This document shows positions 25,180-32,712 of a DNA stretch of 64,000 bases, piece after piece; the first letter of the stretch is position 1; every line of letters starts with the position of its first letter. Location: the NCBI GenBank assembly GCA_963763115.1, contig CAVXNM010000030.1, positions 186,001 through 250,000 on the forward strand, read 5' to 3'. Both the position numbers and the translations under genes were made by a program. Source of the DNA: CAVQCA01 sp963763115 (lineage in GTDB: Bacteria; Pseudomonadota; Gammaproteobacteria; UBA9214). The notes beneath the pieces are model-generated. The model had not been told where the DNA came from, did no database searches, and was given only the letters and a program-made list of their open reading frames with translations.

Positions 25180-25620
25180 ATGGTGAAGATCGGACTGTTA
25201 CTGATCATCCTGGCGGTAATCGCCGGCATCGTCTGGCAGCTGCGTTCCAGCCCCCGCCGGCGACCACACGCCCGCCTCATGCCGCCACAAATTATCCGCT
25301 ATGGTCCGGCCGGACAGCTGGAAACGCTGCAACAGAACAGGAATTATTGGGGCGTGGAAATTCATTCGGGCATCTGCGAGGCATCAAAGGCACTGGCTGG
25401 CAAACAATTCACTTTCCCCGAAGCCCCCTCCCTGCCGCTTGCCGATTGTGCCGCGAGTTTCTGCACTTGCACCTACGTGGGACTATGGGAACGCCGTAAA
25501 TGGCATCGGCGCGCGATGCCCGACCGGAGAAAGGCGATCCGCTATCTCCAGGATCACCCGGACCGGCGCTGCCACAGGGAACGCCGCAAGATCGACGTGT
25601 GGCGCAACCGGAGCTGGTAG
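25180..25620 (+). CDS. Single-pass membrane protein with Cys-rich conserved core, unknown function
   Basis: 146 residues: an N-terminal transmembrane helix (IGLLLIILAVIAGIVWQL), then a domain with four Cys (GICEASKAL and DCAASFCTCTYVG) and a strongly basic tail with repeated RR pairs (DRRKAIRYL, RRKIDVWRNR). The cysteine pattern suggests metal binding or disulfides. It follows the HTH gene by 16 nt, so it is the third member of a small operon. I do not recognise the family. Confidence 0.6.
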   Translation: MVKIGLLLIILAVIAGIVWQLRSSPRRRPHARLMPPQIIRYGPAGQLETLQQNRNYWGVEIHSGICEASKALAGKQFTFPEAPSLPLADCAASFCTCTYVGLWERRKWHRRAMPDRRKAIRYLQDHPDRRCHRERRKIDVWRNRSW

Positions 25621-25703
25621 TCGCACTGCGTCGGCAGGCAGGCGATCAACACAACCGACTGGTCAGGAGGCAGGTAACCCGGGGCCTAATCAAGAAGAAG
25701 GGA

Positions 25704-25734
25704 CAAAAAAATGCCCGGTCAAAATGGCCGGGGA
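25704..25734 (-). terminator. Rho-independent terminator, minus strand
   Basis: On the minus strand ccccggcca, a ttt loop and tgaccggg form an 8-bp stem, followed within two bases by six T. It lies about 200 nt beyond the yjbQ stop, for which it is the likely terminator. Confidence 0.6.
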
Positions 25735-25895
25735 TGAATTACGGAGACGAATACGCTGGTATTCGATGATACATTTTTACCCCATGCTGACACACAGCTG
25801 ACTCACGGTTTCGATTTTTTCCGGTATGCAGTCCATTAGATGAGGAAACGCGGCCATTCGCGCTTGTTCAGAGGTGTCGCATTATTGACACCCAT

Positions 25896-25918
25896 ATGGC
25901 CACGGATGCACACGGAAG
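25896..25918. repeat. Family B repeat, single arm
   Basis: atggccacggatgcacacggaag matches the left arm of family B with one change. No right arm is seen nearby. It sits about 20 nt 3' of the yjbQ stop. Confidence 0.55.
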
Positions 25919-25936
25919 GTACAGTCTTGGCGCGTT

Positions 25937-26344
25937 TCAGCCTTCCGGCACGATAGTAACCACTACCCTGCGCTCACGACGCGGTCCGTCGAATTCGCAT
26001 AGAAAGATATTCTGCCAGGTGGAAAGACCCAGTTGCCCGTCGATCAGTGGAAGGGTCTCGGAGGGACCTACGAGACCAGCCTTGAGGTGCGCGTCGCCGT
26101 TGCCATCCTGGGCATCGTGCAACCACACACCCCGGGGAATGATGCCGCGCAGGAAAGTGATGACATCGGTCTGGACACTTTCATCCCAGTTTTCCTGGAT
26201 CATAATCGCCGCGGTGGCGCCCTGGACATACACCGCGACAAGACCGCTGGCGATGCCGCTGCGCGTCACGACGCCCTTGACCGACGTGGTAATGTCGACC
26301 AGGGTTTCCCGCCGGTCGGTTGCCAGGGTGATGATTTCGCGCAC
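25937..26344 (-). CDS. YjbQ-family protein (UPF0047, secondary thiamine-phosphate synthase)
   Basis: 135 residues matching the UPF0047 pattern throughout: a YVQGATAAIMIQEN strand (the usual HTTAA is QGATAA), a H-DxxDGNGDAHLKAGLVGPSETLPL block holding the His cluster, and LGLSTWQNIFLCEFDGPR near the end. The family has weak thiamine-phosphate synthase activity in E. coli YjbQ; its real role is unclear. It lies downstream of the DsrC-like gene on the same strand with an 84-nt gap. Confidence 0.9.
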   Translation of the reverse strand: MREIITLATDRRETLVDITTSVKGVVTRSGIASGLVAVYVQGATAAIMIQENWDESVQTDVITFLRGIIPRGVWLHDAQDGNGDAHLKAGLVGPSETLPLIDGQLGLSTWQNIFLCEFDGPRRERRVVVTIVPEG

Positions 26345-26428
26345 CGGCCAAGATATCCGTGACGAGATTCCCCTGCCCCGCTATAACCCTGGCGCGGCAG
26401 TCCATTACACGGTCAACCCGTCCGCCGC

Positions 26429-26794
26429 TTACATCACGCTGCCGAAGCTGGCGTTCTCACTGCCTGCGGGCGGTTCAAGACCGGCGATCCGGCAACCCTG
26501 GGCGACCGGCCCGCGGGGAAACAGCGTGTAGAGATACTTGATCCCGCCCTTAGTGTGGAACTTCTCATCCAGTGCATCGTGCAATTCGCGGGCATTGATT
26601 CCGGCATCTGCATGCCTGGCGAAATAATCCTGTAAGGCACGCACCGCCTCCCAGTGATCGGTGCCGGCCGTCAAGCCTTCTTTGGTGGCTGTCTGCATGG
26701 CGGTATCGCGGGACCAGCCCGTGGGGGCGTGAGGAAAACCGGGGTCCGCGGAGTCAGATTCCCCAGGGTGCAAAATATCATTCATCGTGTCCAT
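26429..26794 (-). CDS. DsrC/TusE-family sulfur-relay-like protein lacking CysA
   Basis: The C-terminal two thirds match DsrC/TusE: DHWEAVRALQDYFARH, a KGGIKYLYTLFPRGP helix region, and the flexible arm AQGCRIAGLEPP. The Cys in QGC corresponds to CysB of DsrC. The position 11 residues later, where DsrC and TusE carry the persulfide-bearing CysA, is Ser (PPAGS), followed by a 9-residue tail. So it cannot act like canonical TusE or DsrC and may be regulatory. I start at the ATG at 26794 (ggagg 11 nt upstream); the frame continues to 26878. Confidence 0.85.
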   Translation of the reverse strand: MDTMNDILHPGESDSADPGFPHAPTGWSRDTAMQTATKEGLTAGTDHWEAVRALQDYFARHADAGINARELHDALDEKFHTKGGIKYLYTLFPRGPVAQGCRIAGLEPPAGSENASFGSVM

Positions 26795-27050
26795 CACTTC
26801 ACTCTCCTCCGTTTGCTGATTGGTGATCTCAAGAGCCGTCGTTTCGTAGACTTTAATCGCGTCTGCTGTCTTCATCAAGCCCTGCCACGTGGCCGGCGCG
26901 ACGCCATACCAGGCATTTTACCCAAACATGCCTGCCCTGATGCGAGTCGTCGCTCCAGCCCTCACTCGTCGGGCGGTACAGCCAACGCACAGCGTGTGAC
27001 GGTGCGCGCATGGGCCTGGCCGTTGATCCTGTCCAAAAGCCGACTTCGCC

Positions 27051-27536
27051 TCAGGTTGACAGGTAGCGACTCCCCACGGAATCGCAAGCCGGTCCTAGAT
27101 GTGTATCAGGGACCAGGCAATCAAGGAAAATTTCCGTCCGTGCGTCGGGGATCTCCTTGAGATTTTTCGACACCGGGCATTGCTCCATGCGCGCGACGAT
27201 ATAGTCCACATCCTCCCGCGTTGGGGCACCTGATTTCAGACGGACATCAAACCGGATATGCATTTTCCGGACACGCCAGTCTTCGCTGGCGAGCAGGTCG
27301 ATCGATCCACTTCCCGATTCCAGCCGCAACCCCTTTTCCGCGCAATTCGTCCGCAGGTATCGATGCTGGCAGATCAGAATGGTATACACGAACAGCAGAA
27401 ATCCGGGTGCGCGCACATTGAGGCCAAGCGCCTCCCATCGCCCGTCGGTCAGCACCTCGACCTCGAGATCCGCGATACTGTTGTCCGGGTCCTCATTACG
27501 GCAGAACAGCCGCAAGAGGAAGCTGTGTTCATTCAT
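27051..27536 (-). CDS. OsmC-like protein
   Basis: 161 residues. The middle resembles the OsmC/Ohr fold: a long helix after NVRAPGFLLFVYTILICQHRYLRTNCAEKG, then strands VRKMHIRFDVRLKSG and a helix with the second conserved cysteine in ARMEQCPVSKNL. OsmC-family proteins reduce organic peroxides with a paired cysteine. Here a Cys occurs in the first helix (LICQHR) and in EQCPVS, so the pair seems present. Sequence identity to known subfamilies looks low, hence the hedged call. Confidence 0.6.
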   Translation of the reverse strand: MNEHSFLLRLFCRNEDPDNSIADLEVEVLTDGRWEALGLNVRAPGFLLFVYTILICQHRYLRTNCAEKGLRLESGSGSIDLLASEDWRVRKMHIRFDVRLKSGAPTREDVDYIVARMEQCPVSKNLKEIPDARTEIFLDCLVPDTHLGPACDSVGSRYLST

Positions 27537-27658
27537 TTCTCTGCACCCGTATTATATGGAAGCCCTGATGTGTCGTCGAGATTGCCGCGCCGCACTGTTT
27601 AAGACATTGCGAGAATCGACGCTTTCCTGGATATAAACGGGAATGCCGATACGCGTCA

Positions 27659-27835
27659 TCAGTCCAGGGCGGTGAGGCGTTTTTCCAGCAGCGACATCAT
27701 ATGCGAACAGGCATCCTGCTGATCCTCTTCGAGCGCTTCGAACAGGTCTTCCAGTTCATCCATGATACTCATGATTTCCTCGCGGCTCTGGTAGCTGTCC
27801 AGCTTGCGCGCGATTTCAACAAGAAATGGATTCAT
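27659..27835 (-). CDS. Small acidic helical protein, unknown
   Basis: 58 residues from the ATG at 27835 (MNPFLVEIARKLDSYQSREE), with an acidic helical middle (IMDELEDLFEALEEDQQDAC). The frame is open to 27862 with another Met. No domain is recognised. Sharply acidic, soluble and monocistronic; it could be a binding or regulatory protein. Convergent neighbours are absent. Confidence 0.5.
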   Translation of the reverse strand: MNPFLVEIARKLDSYQSREEIMSIMDELEDLFEALEEDQQDACSHMMSLLEKRLTALD

Positions 27836-28211
27836 GACACACTCCCGATCTGGCATGGACACAGGCAGTGCGTGTCCATTCGAATGGAATCCGGCGCCTG
27901 TCTGCGTCGCGTCAGAGGCATGCCTTCCCGGGTACTATAACCGCTTGACGAGACCGCGTGCGAACCACATGGTCCCGGGCGCCTGCCGGCGTGCTGACGG
28001 GGGCTGGAGATAATGCGGAATCCAGCGCCGCTTTTTATGTTGATTTGATCAAACAAGAAACATTAGCATTTCCAGCGACTCTCGGTTACACTCGCGACGA
28101 TTGCACATTATTCAGGTTTTTTCGGAAGTTCCTTGCGGTATCTGCTGTAAATTACCTTTTAATGATATGCAATTGGACACAGTAATTTTTGATTTAAACG
28201 AGGTGATTTAC
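27836..28211. other. Upstream region and leader of the cold-shock gene
   Basis: About 376 nt without a gene. The last ~190 nt are AT-rich compared with the surroundings and probably hold the promoter and a long 5' leader, as is usual for cspA-type genes. A palindrome tttgatcaaa lies near 28043-28052. The ribosome-binding site gaggtg is 9 nt before the csp ATG. Confidence 0.4.
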
Positions 28212-28415
28212 ATGGCAACAGGTACCGTTAAATGGTTTAACGAATCCAAGGGTTTCGGGTTTATTGCACCTTCCGACGGCGGTGAGGATGTGTTTGTGCA
28301 TTTCTCCGCAATCGAAGGCGATGGCTTCAAGACTCTGGTTGAAGGTCAGTCAGTGAAGTTTGAGGTCCAGAAAGGACCTAAGGGACTGCAGGCGGCGCAC
28401 GTTACCCCTGCCTAA
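28212..28415 (+). CDS. Cold-shock protein, CspA family
   Basis: 67 residues, an almost canonical CSD: GTVKWFNESKGFGFI (RNP1), DVFVHFSAI (RNP2) and LVEGQSVKFEVQKGPKG. It binds single-stranded RNA/DNA as an RNA chaperone. Start ATG with gaggtg upstream; the longer open frame to 28101 is leader. A strong terminator follows at 28444, so it is monocistronic. Confidence 0.96.
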   Translation: MATGTVKWFNESKGFGFIAPSDGGEDVFVHFSAIEGDGFKTLVEGQSVKFEVQKGPKGLQAAHVTPA

Positions 28416-28443
28416 CCGGCCGTTGTTGGAACCGGCGCAGTAA

Positions 28444-28482
28444 AGAGAACCCCGCAGTCCGCTGCGGGGTTCTCTTTTTTCG
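28444..28482 (+). terminator. Rho-independent terminator of csp
   Basis: agagaaccccgcag and ctgcggggttctct pair over 14 bp around a short loop and run into six T. One of the clearest terminators in the window. Confidence 0.92.
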
Positions 28483-28519
28483 ATCAGTATTGACCGGGCA
28501 TTGCGTGAAGACCGGCGCT

Positions 28520-28798
28520 TTACGCGCACGTTGCACCGCGCGCAAGTTGATTCAGCGGCGAGTTCAGCAGATTGATCTTGTCGCAGCGGTGCAGCTTCTT
28601 GATGGCCGCCTCCCGCCGGCTGGCACTGCCGCGGCTGTGCCCGCTCTCGAGGTAGACCACCTCCACCGGGCGGCGGCCGCGGAAATACCTGGCGCCCCGG
28701 CGGTCGGCATGCTGTGTATAACGCCTGGCGAGGTCATTGGTGATCCCCGTGTAGAGCGTGGCATCGGAACAGAGAATGATATAAACCTGCCAGTTCAT
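28520..28798 (-). CDS. GIY-YIG domain protein (UPF0213-like)
   Basis: 92 residues consisting of a single GIY-YIG nuclease domain: the first motif is VYIILCS...LYTGITND, the catalytic Arg lies in LARRYTQH, and Glu follows in REAAIKKLHR. These small proteins resemble E. coli YhbQ; their substrate is not well known. Convergent with the csp terminator on its 3' side. Confidence 0.9.
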   Translation of the reverse strand: MNWQVYIILCSDATLYTGITNDLARRYTQHADRRGARYFRGRRPVEVVYLESGHSRGSASRREAAIKKLHRCDKINLLNSPLNQLARGATCA

Positions 28799-28973
28799 CG
28801 GGTCTATGTTATCCAGGCCGGCGGGTCGTGCCCATGTCTCCCCGTCTCGGCACGGCTGTGCTAGTATGCCCTTCCCTATTTAAACAGTCCTTCTCATCGA
28901 TTCGTAATTGTTGGTCCTTCCGGTTCCCACTTTGCGACATGGGTCGCAGGACGCCCTCACACAGGAGCCAACG

Positions 28974-29456
28974 ATGCAAATCGAAAAACACCGGGTGGTC
29001 ACCCTCGCCTACACCCTGAAGGACGATGACGACAGAATCATCGACCAGTCCGATGACGGCAGCTTCTGCTACCTGCACGGAGCCAGCAACATCATCCCCG
29101 GGCTGGAAAATGCCCTGACCGGCAAGGCGGCGGGCGATGAGCTGTCGGTGTCTATACCCCCGGAAGAGGGCTACGGCGTGCATGATGTCGAAAAGACCCA
29201 GGCGGTTCCGCGCGAGATGTTCCCGGCCGAAGAGGAAATCGTGGCCGGCATGCAGTTCCATGCCCAGGGACCGGATGGTCATCAGTTGGTGGTGACTGTC
29301 GTCAAGGTGGAAGACGACCGCGTCACCGTGGACGGTAACCATCCGCTCGCCGGCGTGCAGCTCAACTTCGATGTGAAGGTGCTGGAGGTGCGCGAGGCAA
29401 CCGGTGAGGAGATCACCCACGGTCACGTGCACGGTCCGGGTGGACACCACCACTGA
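28974..29456 (+). CDS. FKBP-type peptidyl-prolyl isomerase, SlyD-like
   Basis: 160 residues. The FKBP halves (VVTLAYTLKD...FCYLHGASNIIPGLENALTG and VKVLEVREAT) flank an inserted IF/chaperone domain (YGVHDVEKTQAVPREMF...MQFHAQGPDG). The tail GHVHGPGGHHH is a short His-rich metal-binding end, reminiscent of SlyD but shorter. Start ATG at 28974 with aggag 8 nt upstream. It is followed 42 nt later by efpL, probably co-transcribed. Confidence 0.92.
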   Translation: MQIEKHRVVTLAYTLKDDDDRIIDQSDDGSFCYLHGASNIIPGLENALTGKAAGDELSVSIPPEEGYGVHDVEKTQAVPREMFPAEEEIVAGMQFHAQGPDGHQLVVTVVKVEDDRVTVDGNHPLAGVQLNFDVKVLEVREATGEEITHGHVHGPGGHHH

Positions 29457-29498
29457 TCGACGGCGGGACGGGCATCACTTCATTTACGGTTACGGATC

Positions 29499-30062
29499 AT
29501 GAAGGCGAGCGAACTCAGGAAAGGCGTGGTACTGCTGGTCAACGGACGCAACGTCCTCATCAAGGGCGTTGATGTCCAGTCCCCATCCTCCCGCAGCGGC
29601 AGCACCCTCTACAAGGCACGCGGCACTGACGTGGTGAGCAGGCAGAAATTCGAGGCCAGCTTCAAGGGCGAGGAGGTGCTGCAAACCGTGGACTTCGAGC
29701 GCCGCCCGGTGCAGTACCTCTACCAGGACACGGACGCCTGCACCTTCATGGACAATGAAACCTACGAGCAATACAGCCTGGACAATACCACGATCGAGGA
29801 GGAACGCCATTACATCGATGACGGCCTGGAAGGCATTTCGGCGCTGATGGCCGACGGCGCGGTGCTGGGCATCGAACTGCCCGCCACGGTCGCGCTGGAA
29901 GTCGTCGATACCGCACCGGCGATGAAGGCGGCCTCCTCCTCCGCACGTACCAAGCCGGCAACCCTCAAGACCGGCCTGGTGGTTCAGGTCCCTGAATACC
30001 TCACCTCCGGCGAGCGCATCAAGATAAACACCATCACCGGGGAATTCATCTCGCGCGCCTGA
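29499..30062 (+). CDS. efpL: Elongation factor P-like protein EfpL (YeiP)
   Basis: 187 residues covering the three EF-P domains: KOW-like N-terminus (MKASELRKGVVLLVNG), OB domain (RRPVQYLYQDTDACTFMD...YEQYSL) and C-terminal OB (TGLVVQVPEYLTSGERIKINT). The loop that in EF-P carries the modified Lys reads SSRSGSTLYKARG, which with the ASSSARTKPATLKTG segment is the YeiP/EfpL signature rather than true EF-P. EfpL relieves ribosome stalling. It ends with FISRA. Confidence 0.93.
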   Translation: MKASELRKGVVLLVNGRNVLIKGVDVQSPSSRSGSTLYKARGTDVVSRQKFEASFKGEEVLQTVDFERRPVQYLYQDTDACTFMDNETYEQYSLDNTTIEEERHYIDDGLEGISALMADGAVLGIELPATVALEVVDTAPAMKAASSSARTKPATLKTGLVVQVPEYLTSGERIKINTITGEFISRA

Positions 30063-30144
30063 GCTTGTAGCTGAGGCTGATTCCCGCACCGCGGAAATAC
30101 TGAAATTGCAAAGAACCCATCAAGCTCCTGCGCATAACCCCGTA

Positions 30145-30189
30145 CGTATCAGCGTCTGGTGATACGGTTTACCCCGTCATGCTGATACG
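30145..30189. repeat. Inverted repeat downstream of efpL
   Basis: cgtatcagc (30145-30153) is inverted as gctgatacg (30181-30189) with a 27-nt loop that itself carries gatacgg. No T run follows, so it is not an evident terminator. The rest of 30063-30288 shows no gene. Confidence 0.4.
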
Positions 30190-30288
30190 GGGCGTTGAAC
30201 AAAAGCAGGAAATCATGGACGAGTCATCAGTTATAACAAGGGAGCAGTCTGCATAATCACGTTATTAAGTAATTCTACTTATGGCAAC

Positions 30289-30618
30289 GTGCAAAGGAAC
30301 GAGCATAAGTCGGTGCCAATCATCAACAAGATCAAGAAAGATGGGCCTATCAAGAAGGTCATTAATAATCAGATTAAGAAGAAGGATGATCTTTACAAGA
30401 GGGTTATTCGTGGCGAGCTTCACAAGAATGTTAAGTTTGATTGCCGCTGCGAGAACGCCGGAAACTGTGGTAATTTCGAGGAACGCTATTGCTCTTGTGA
30501 TGGCGGGAAGTGCGATGATGATCATAACGTACCTGAGCCCAACCCGCTGGCTTTGCTGGGCCTGGGATTGGGAGTAATCGGACTCGTTCGCAGGTTCGTT
30601 CCCTCACGCCGCAGTTAA
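30289..30618 (+). CDS. Small Cys-rich PEP-CTERM protein, N-terminus uncertain
   Basis: The C-terminus VPEPNPLALLGLGLGVIGLVRRF is a textbook PEP-CTERM sorting signal: PEP, a hydrophobic helix, then basic residues. It would direct export and exosortase processing. Before it lie a lysine-rich helical part (INKIKKDGPIKKVINNQIKKK) and six Cys within 25 residues (DCRCENAGNC...YCSCDGGKC). No signal peptide is visible; the GTG at 30289 is only a formal start, and the frame is open from about 30256. So either the 5' end is lost or export is unusual. Codons are more AT-rich than in neighbours, pointing to acquisition. Confidence 0.65.
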   Translation: MQRNEHKSVPIINKIKKDGPIKKVINNQIKKKDDLYKRVIRGELHKNVKFDCRCENAGNCGNFEERYCSCDGGKCDDDHNVPEPNPLALLGLGLGVIGLVRRFVPSRRS

Positions 30619-30648
30619 AATCTGACGCGCTGTTTCTGTTTTGGTCTT

Positions 30649-30678
30649 GGGCCCCTCCATCGAGGGGCCTTTTCTTTT
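30649..30678 (+). terminator. Rho-independent terminator
   Basis: ggcccctc, cat loop, and gaggggcc form an 8-bp GC-rich stem followed by ttttctttt. It ends the PEP-CTERM gene 31 nt after its stop, supporting that this gene is a real transcript. Confidence 0.85.
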
Positions 30679-30794
30679 ACACAGGCATCTTGTCTTTCAA
30701 TATTATCGGCACGGCCCATGACCGGCGTTATGGCGTGGCGGGTTCATGACCTCAATCCTGAATTTGCCGGACGAGAGGAATGCAGGCCTGCGAC

Positions 30795-32702
30795 TCACGA
30801 CGCCGTCGACTGCGCTTCCAGGATTCCCCAACGTTCGTAGCAGGCTTCCAGTTCGCGGGCAATCGCCTCGAGACGCTCGAGGGCGGCACTGATGTCATCC
30901 GGGGGCCGTTGATAGAAACCGGCGTCATTCACCGCTGCGTGCAGTTGCGCCTGTTCCGTCTCCAGCGCCTCGATGCGCGCCGGCAGGGCATCGAGTTCGC
31001 GCTGGTCCTTGTAGGTGATTTTCTTCGGCTTGCCGGCTGGCTTCGCCTGTGGCGGCAACGGTTTCGCCGGACCTGCCATAGCGTCGGATTTTGATTCCCG
31101 CGCCGCCGTCTGGCGCTGGCGCAGCCAGTCGCTGTAGCCACCGACGTATTCGCCGATGCGACCGTCGCCCTCGAACACCAGCGTGCTGGTCACCACGTTG
31201 TCGAGGAAGGCGCGGTCATGACTCACCAGCAGCAACGTGCCGTGGTAGTCGAGCAGCAGTTCCTCCAGCAGTTCCAGCGTCTCCACGTCGAGGTCATTGG
31301 TGGGTTCATCCAGTACCAGCAGGTTGGCGGGCTGCGCGAACAGCCGCGCGAGCAGCAAACGGTTGCGCTCGCCGCCCGAGAGGGTACTGACCGGGGATTG
31401 CAGGCGTTCCGGCGGGAACAGGAAATCCTGCAGGTAACCGGCCACGTGTTTGTTGCGGCCGTTGATGGTCACCGAGAGACGGCCGTCAGCGACGCTATCC
31501 ATGAGCTTCGCCTGCGGGTCGAGCTGCGCACGCTGCTGGTCGAAATAGGCGACCTCGAGGCGGGTGCCGCGCTGCACCACGCCGCTGTCCGGCTTCTGCT
31601 CGCCCAGCAGCACCCGGATCAGGGTGGACTTGCCGACGCCGTTGGGACCGATGATGCCGATGCGGTCGCCGCGCAGGATAGTGACTGCGAAATCCCGGAT
31701 GACTGTGCGGCCGTCGAAACCGAGGCTGACCTGCTCGACCTCCAGCACCCGTTTGCCGGAGAGGCTCCCCTGCTCCAGCCGCAGATCGGCCGTGCCGGAG
31801 CGCTCCCGGCGCGCGCGACGTTCCTCGCGCAGGGCTTTGAGCGCCCGCACCCGCCCCTCGTTGCGCGTGCGCCGCGCCTTGATGCCCTGGCGTATCCAGG
31901 CTTCTTCCTGGGAGAGCTTCTTGTCGAACAGCGCCTGGTGGCGCGCCTCGACTTCGAGCTGTTCGGTCTTGCCCGCGATATAGGCATCGTAATCTCCGGG
32001 CCAGGACGTCAGCCTACCGCGGTCCAGTTCGATGATGCGCGTCGCCAGCCGGCGCACGAAGGTGCGGTCATGGCTGATGAACAGCAGCGCGCCAGCATAC
32101 TCCAGCAGGAACTCTTCCAGCCAGGCGATGGCCTCAATATCGAGATGGTTGGTGGGTTCATCGAGCAGCAGCAGATCCGGATCGGCCACCAGGGCGCGCG
32201 CCAGCATCACGCGCCGCCGCCAGCCGCCGGAGAGCGTATCGAAGGCGGCATCCCCGACCAGGCCCAGGCGCGCGAGGACGGTCTCTACCCGCTGCTCCAG
32301 TTGCCATCCGCCCTGCGCCTCCAGCTCGTGCTGCAGTCGTGCCAGCCGCTCGAGCCCACCCGGCGTGGACGCCCCGCTCAGTTCGGCGGCGGTGTGATGG
32401 AATGCGGTAATTAACCGGCCCAGCTCCGGCAGCCCGCCAGCCACGACGTCGAACACGGACTCACGGCTGTCGAGCGCGACTTCCTGTGCCAGATGGGCCA
32501 CGCGCGTGCCCGGGCGGATCCACACGCTGCCTTCGTCGGGCGCGGCCTCGCCGCTCACCAGGCGCAGCAGCGAGGACTTGCCCTCGCCGTTGCGCCCCAC
32601 CAGGCAGAGGCGTTCTCCGCGGGTAATTTCGAGTTCCGCCCGGTCCAGCAGGGCGTGATGGCCGAAGGCGAGGGAAAGCTTGTCGAGGCGCAGCAGGGGC
32701 AT
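30795..32702 (-). CDS. uup: ABC-F ATPase Uup
   Basis: 635 residues with two complete ATPase cassettes and no membrane segments. The first has GRNGEGKSSLL, LSGGWRRRVMLARAL and LLLDEPTNHLD; the second has GPNGVGKSTLI, LSGGERNRLLLARLF and LVLDEPTNDLD. The linker (RQGIKARRTRNEGR) and the C-terminal coiled-coil tail (ITYKDQRELDALPARIEAL) are specific to Uup, an ABC-F protein acting on ribosomes/DNA transactions. Start ATG at 32702. Confidence 0.95.
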   Translation of the reverse strand: MPLLRLDKLSLAFGHHALLDRAELEITRGERLCLVGRNGEGKSSLLRLVSGEAAPDEGSVWIRPGTRVAHLAQEVALDSRESVFDVVAGGLPELGRLITAFHHTAAELSGASTPGGLERLARLQHELEAQGGWQLEQRVETVLARLGLVGDAAFDTLSGGWRRRVMLARALVADPDLLLLDEPTNHLDIEAIAWLEEFLLEYAGALLFISHDRTFVRRLATRIIELDRGRLTSWPGDYDAYIAGKTEQLEVEARHQALFDKKLSQEEAWIRQGIKARRTRNEGRVRALKALREERRARRERSGTADLRLEQGSLSGKRVLEVEQVSLGFDGRTVIRDFAVTILRGDRIGIIGPNGVGKSTLIRVLLGEQKPDSGVVQRGTRLEVAYFDQQRAQLDPQAKLMDSVADGRLSVTINGRNKHVAGYLQDFLFPPERLQSPVSTLSGGERNRLLLARLFAQPANLLVLDEPTNDLDVETLELLEELLLDYHGTLLLVSHDRAFLDNVVTSTLVFEGDGRIGEYVGGYSDWLRQRQTAARESKSDAMAGPAKPLPPQAKPAGKPKKITYKDQRELDALPARIEALETEQAQLHAAVNDAGFYQRPPDDISAALERLEAIARELEACYERWGILEAQSTAS

Positions 32703-32712
32703 GGGGTCTCAG

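Larger units (their letters stand above)
25621..25936. other. Gene-free stretch
   Basis: It holds a terminator-like hairpin (25704-25734) and a partial repeat family B arm (25896-25918). Otherwise nothing recognisable is seen. Confidence 0.4.

Noticed and set aside
25768..25795. Possible shared motif gatac...ttacccc...atgctga with 30160-30186
   Set aside because: The likeness is short and gapped; it could be chance, and the two contexts differ.
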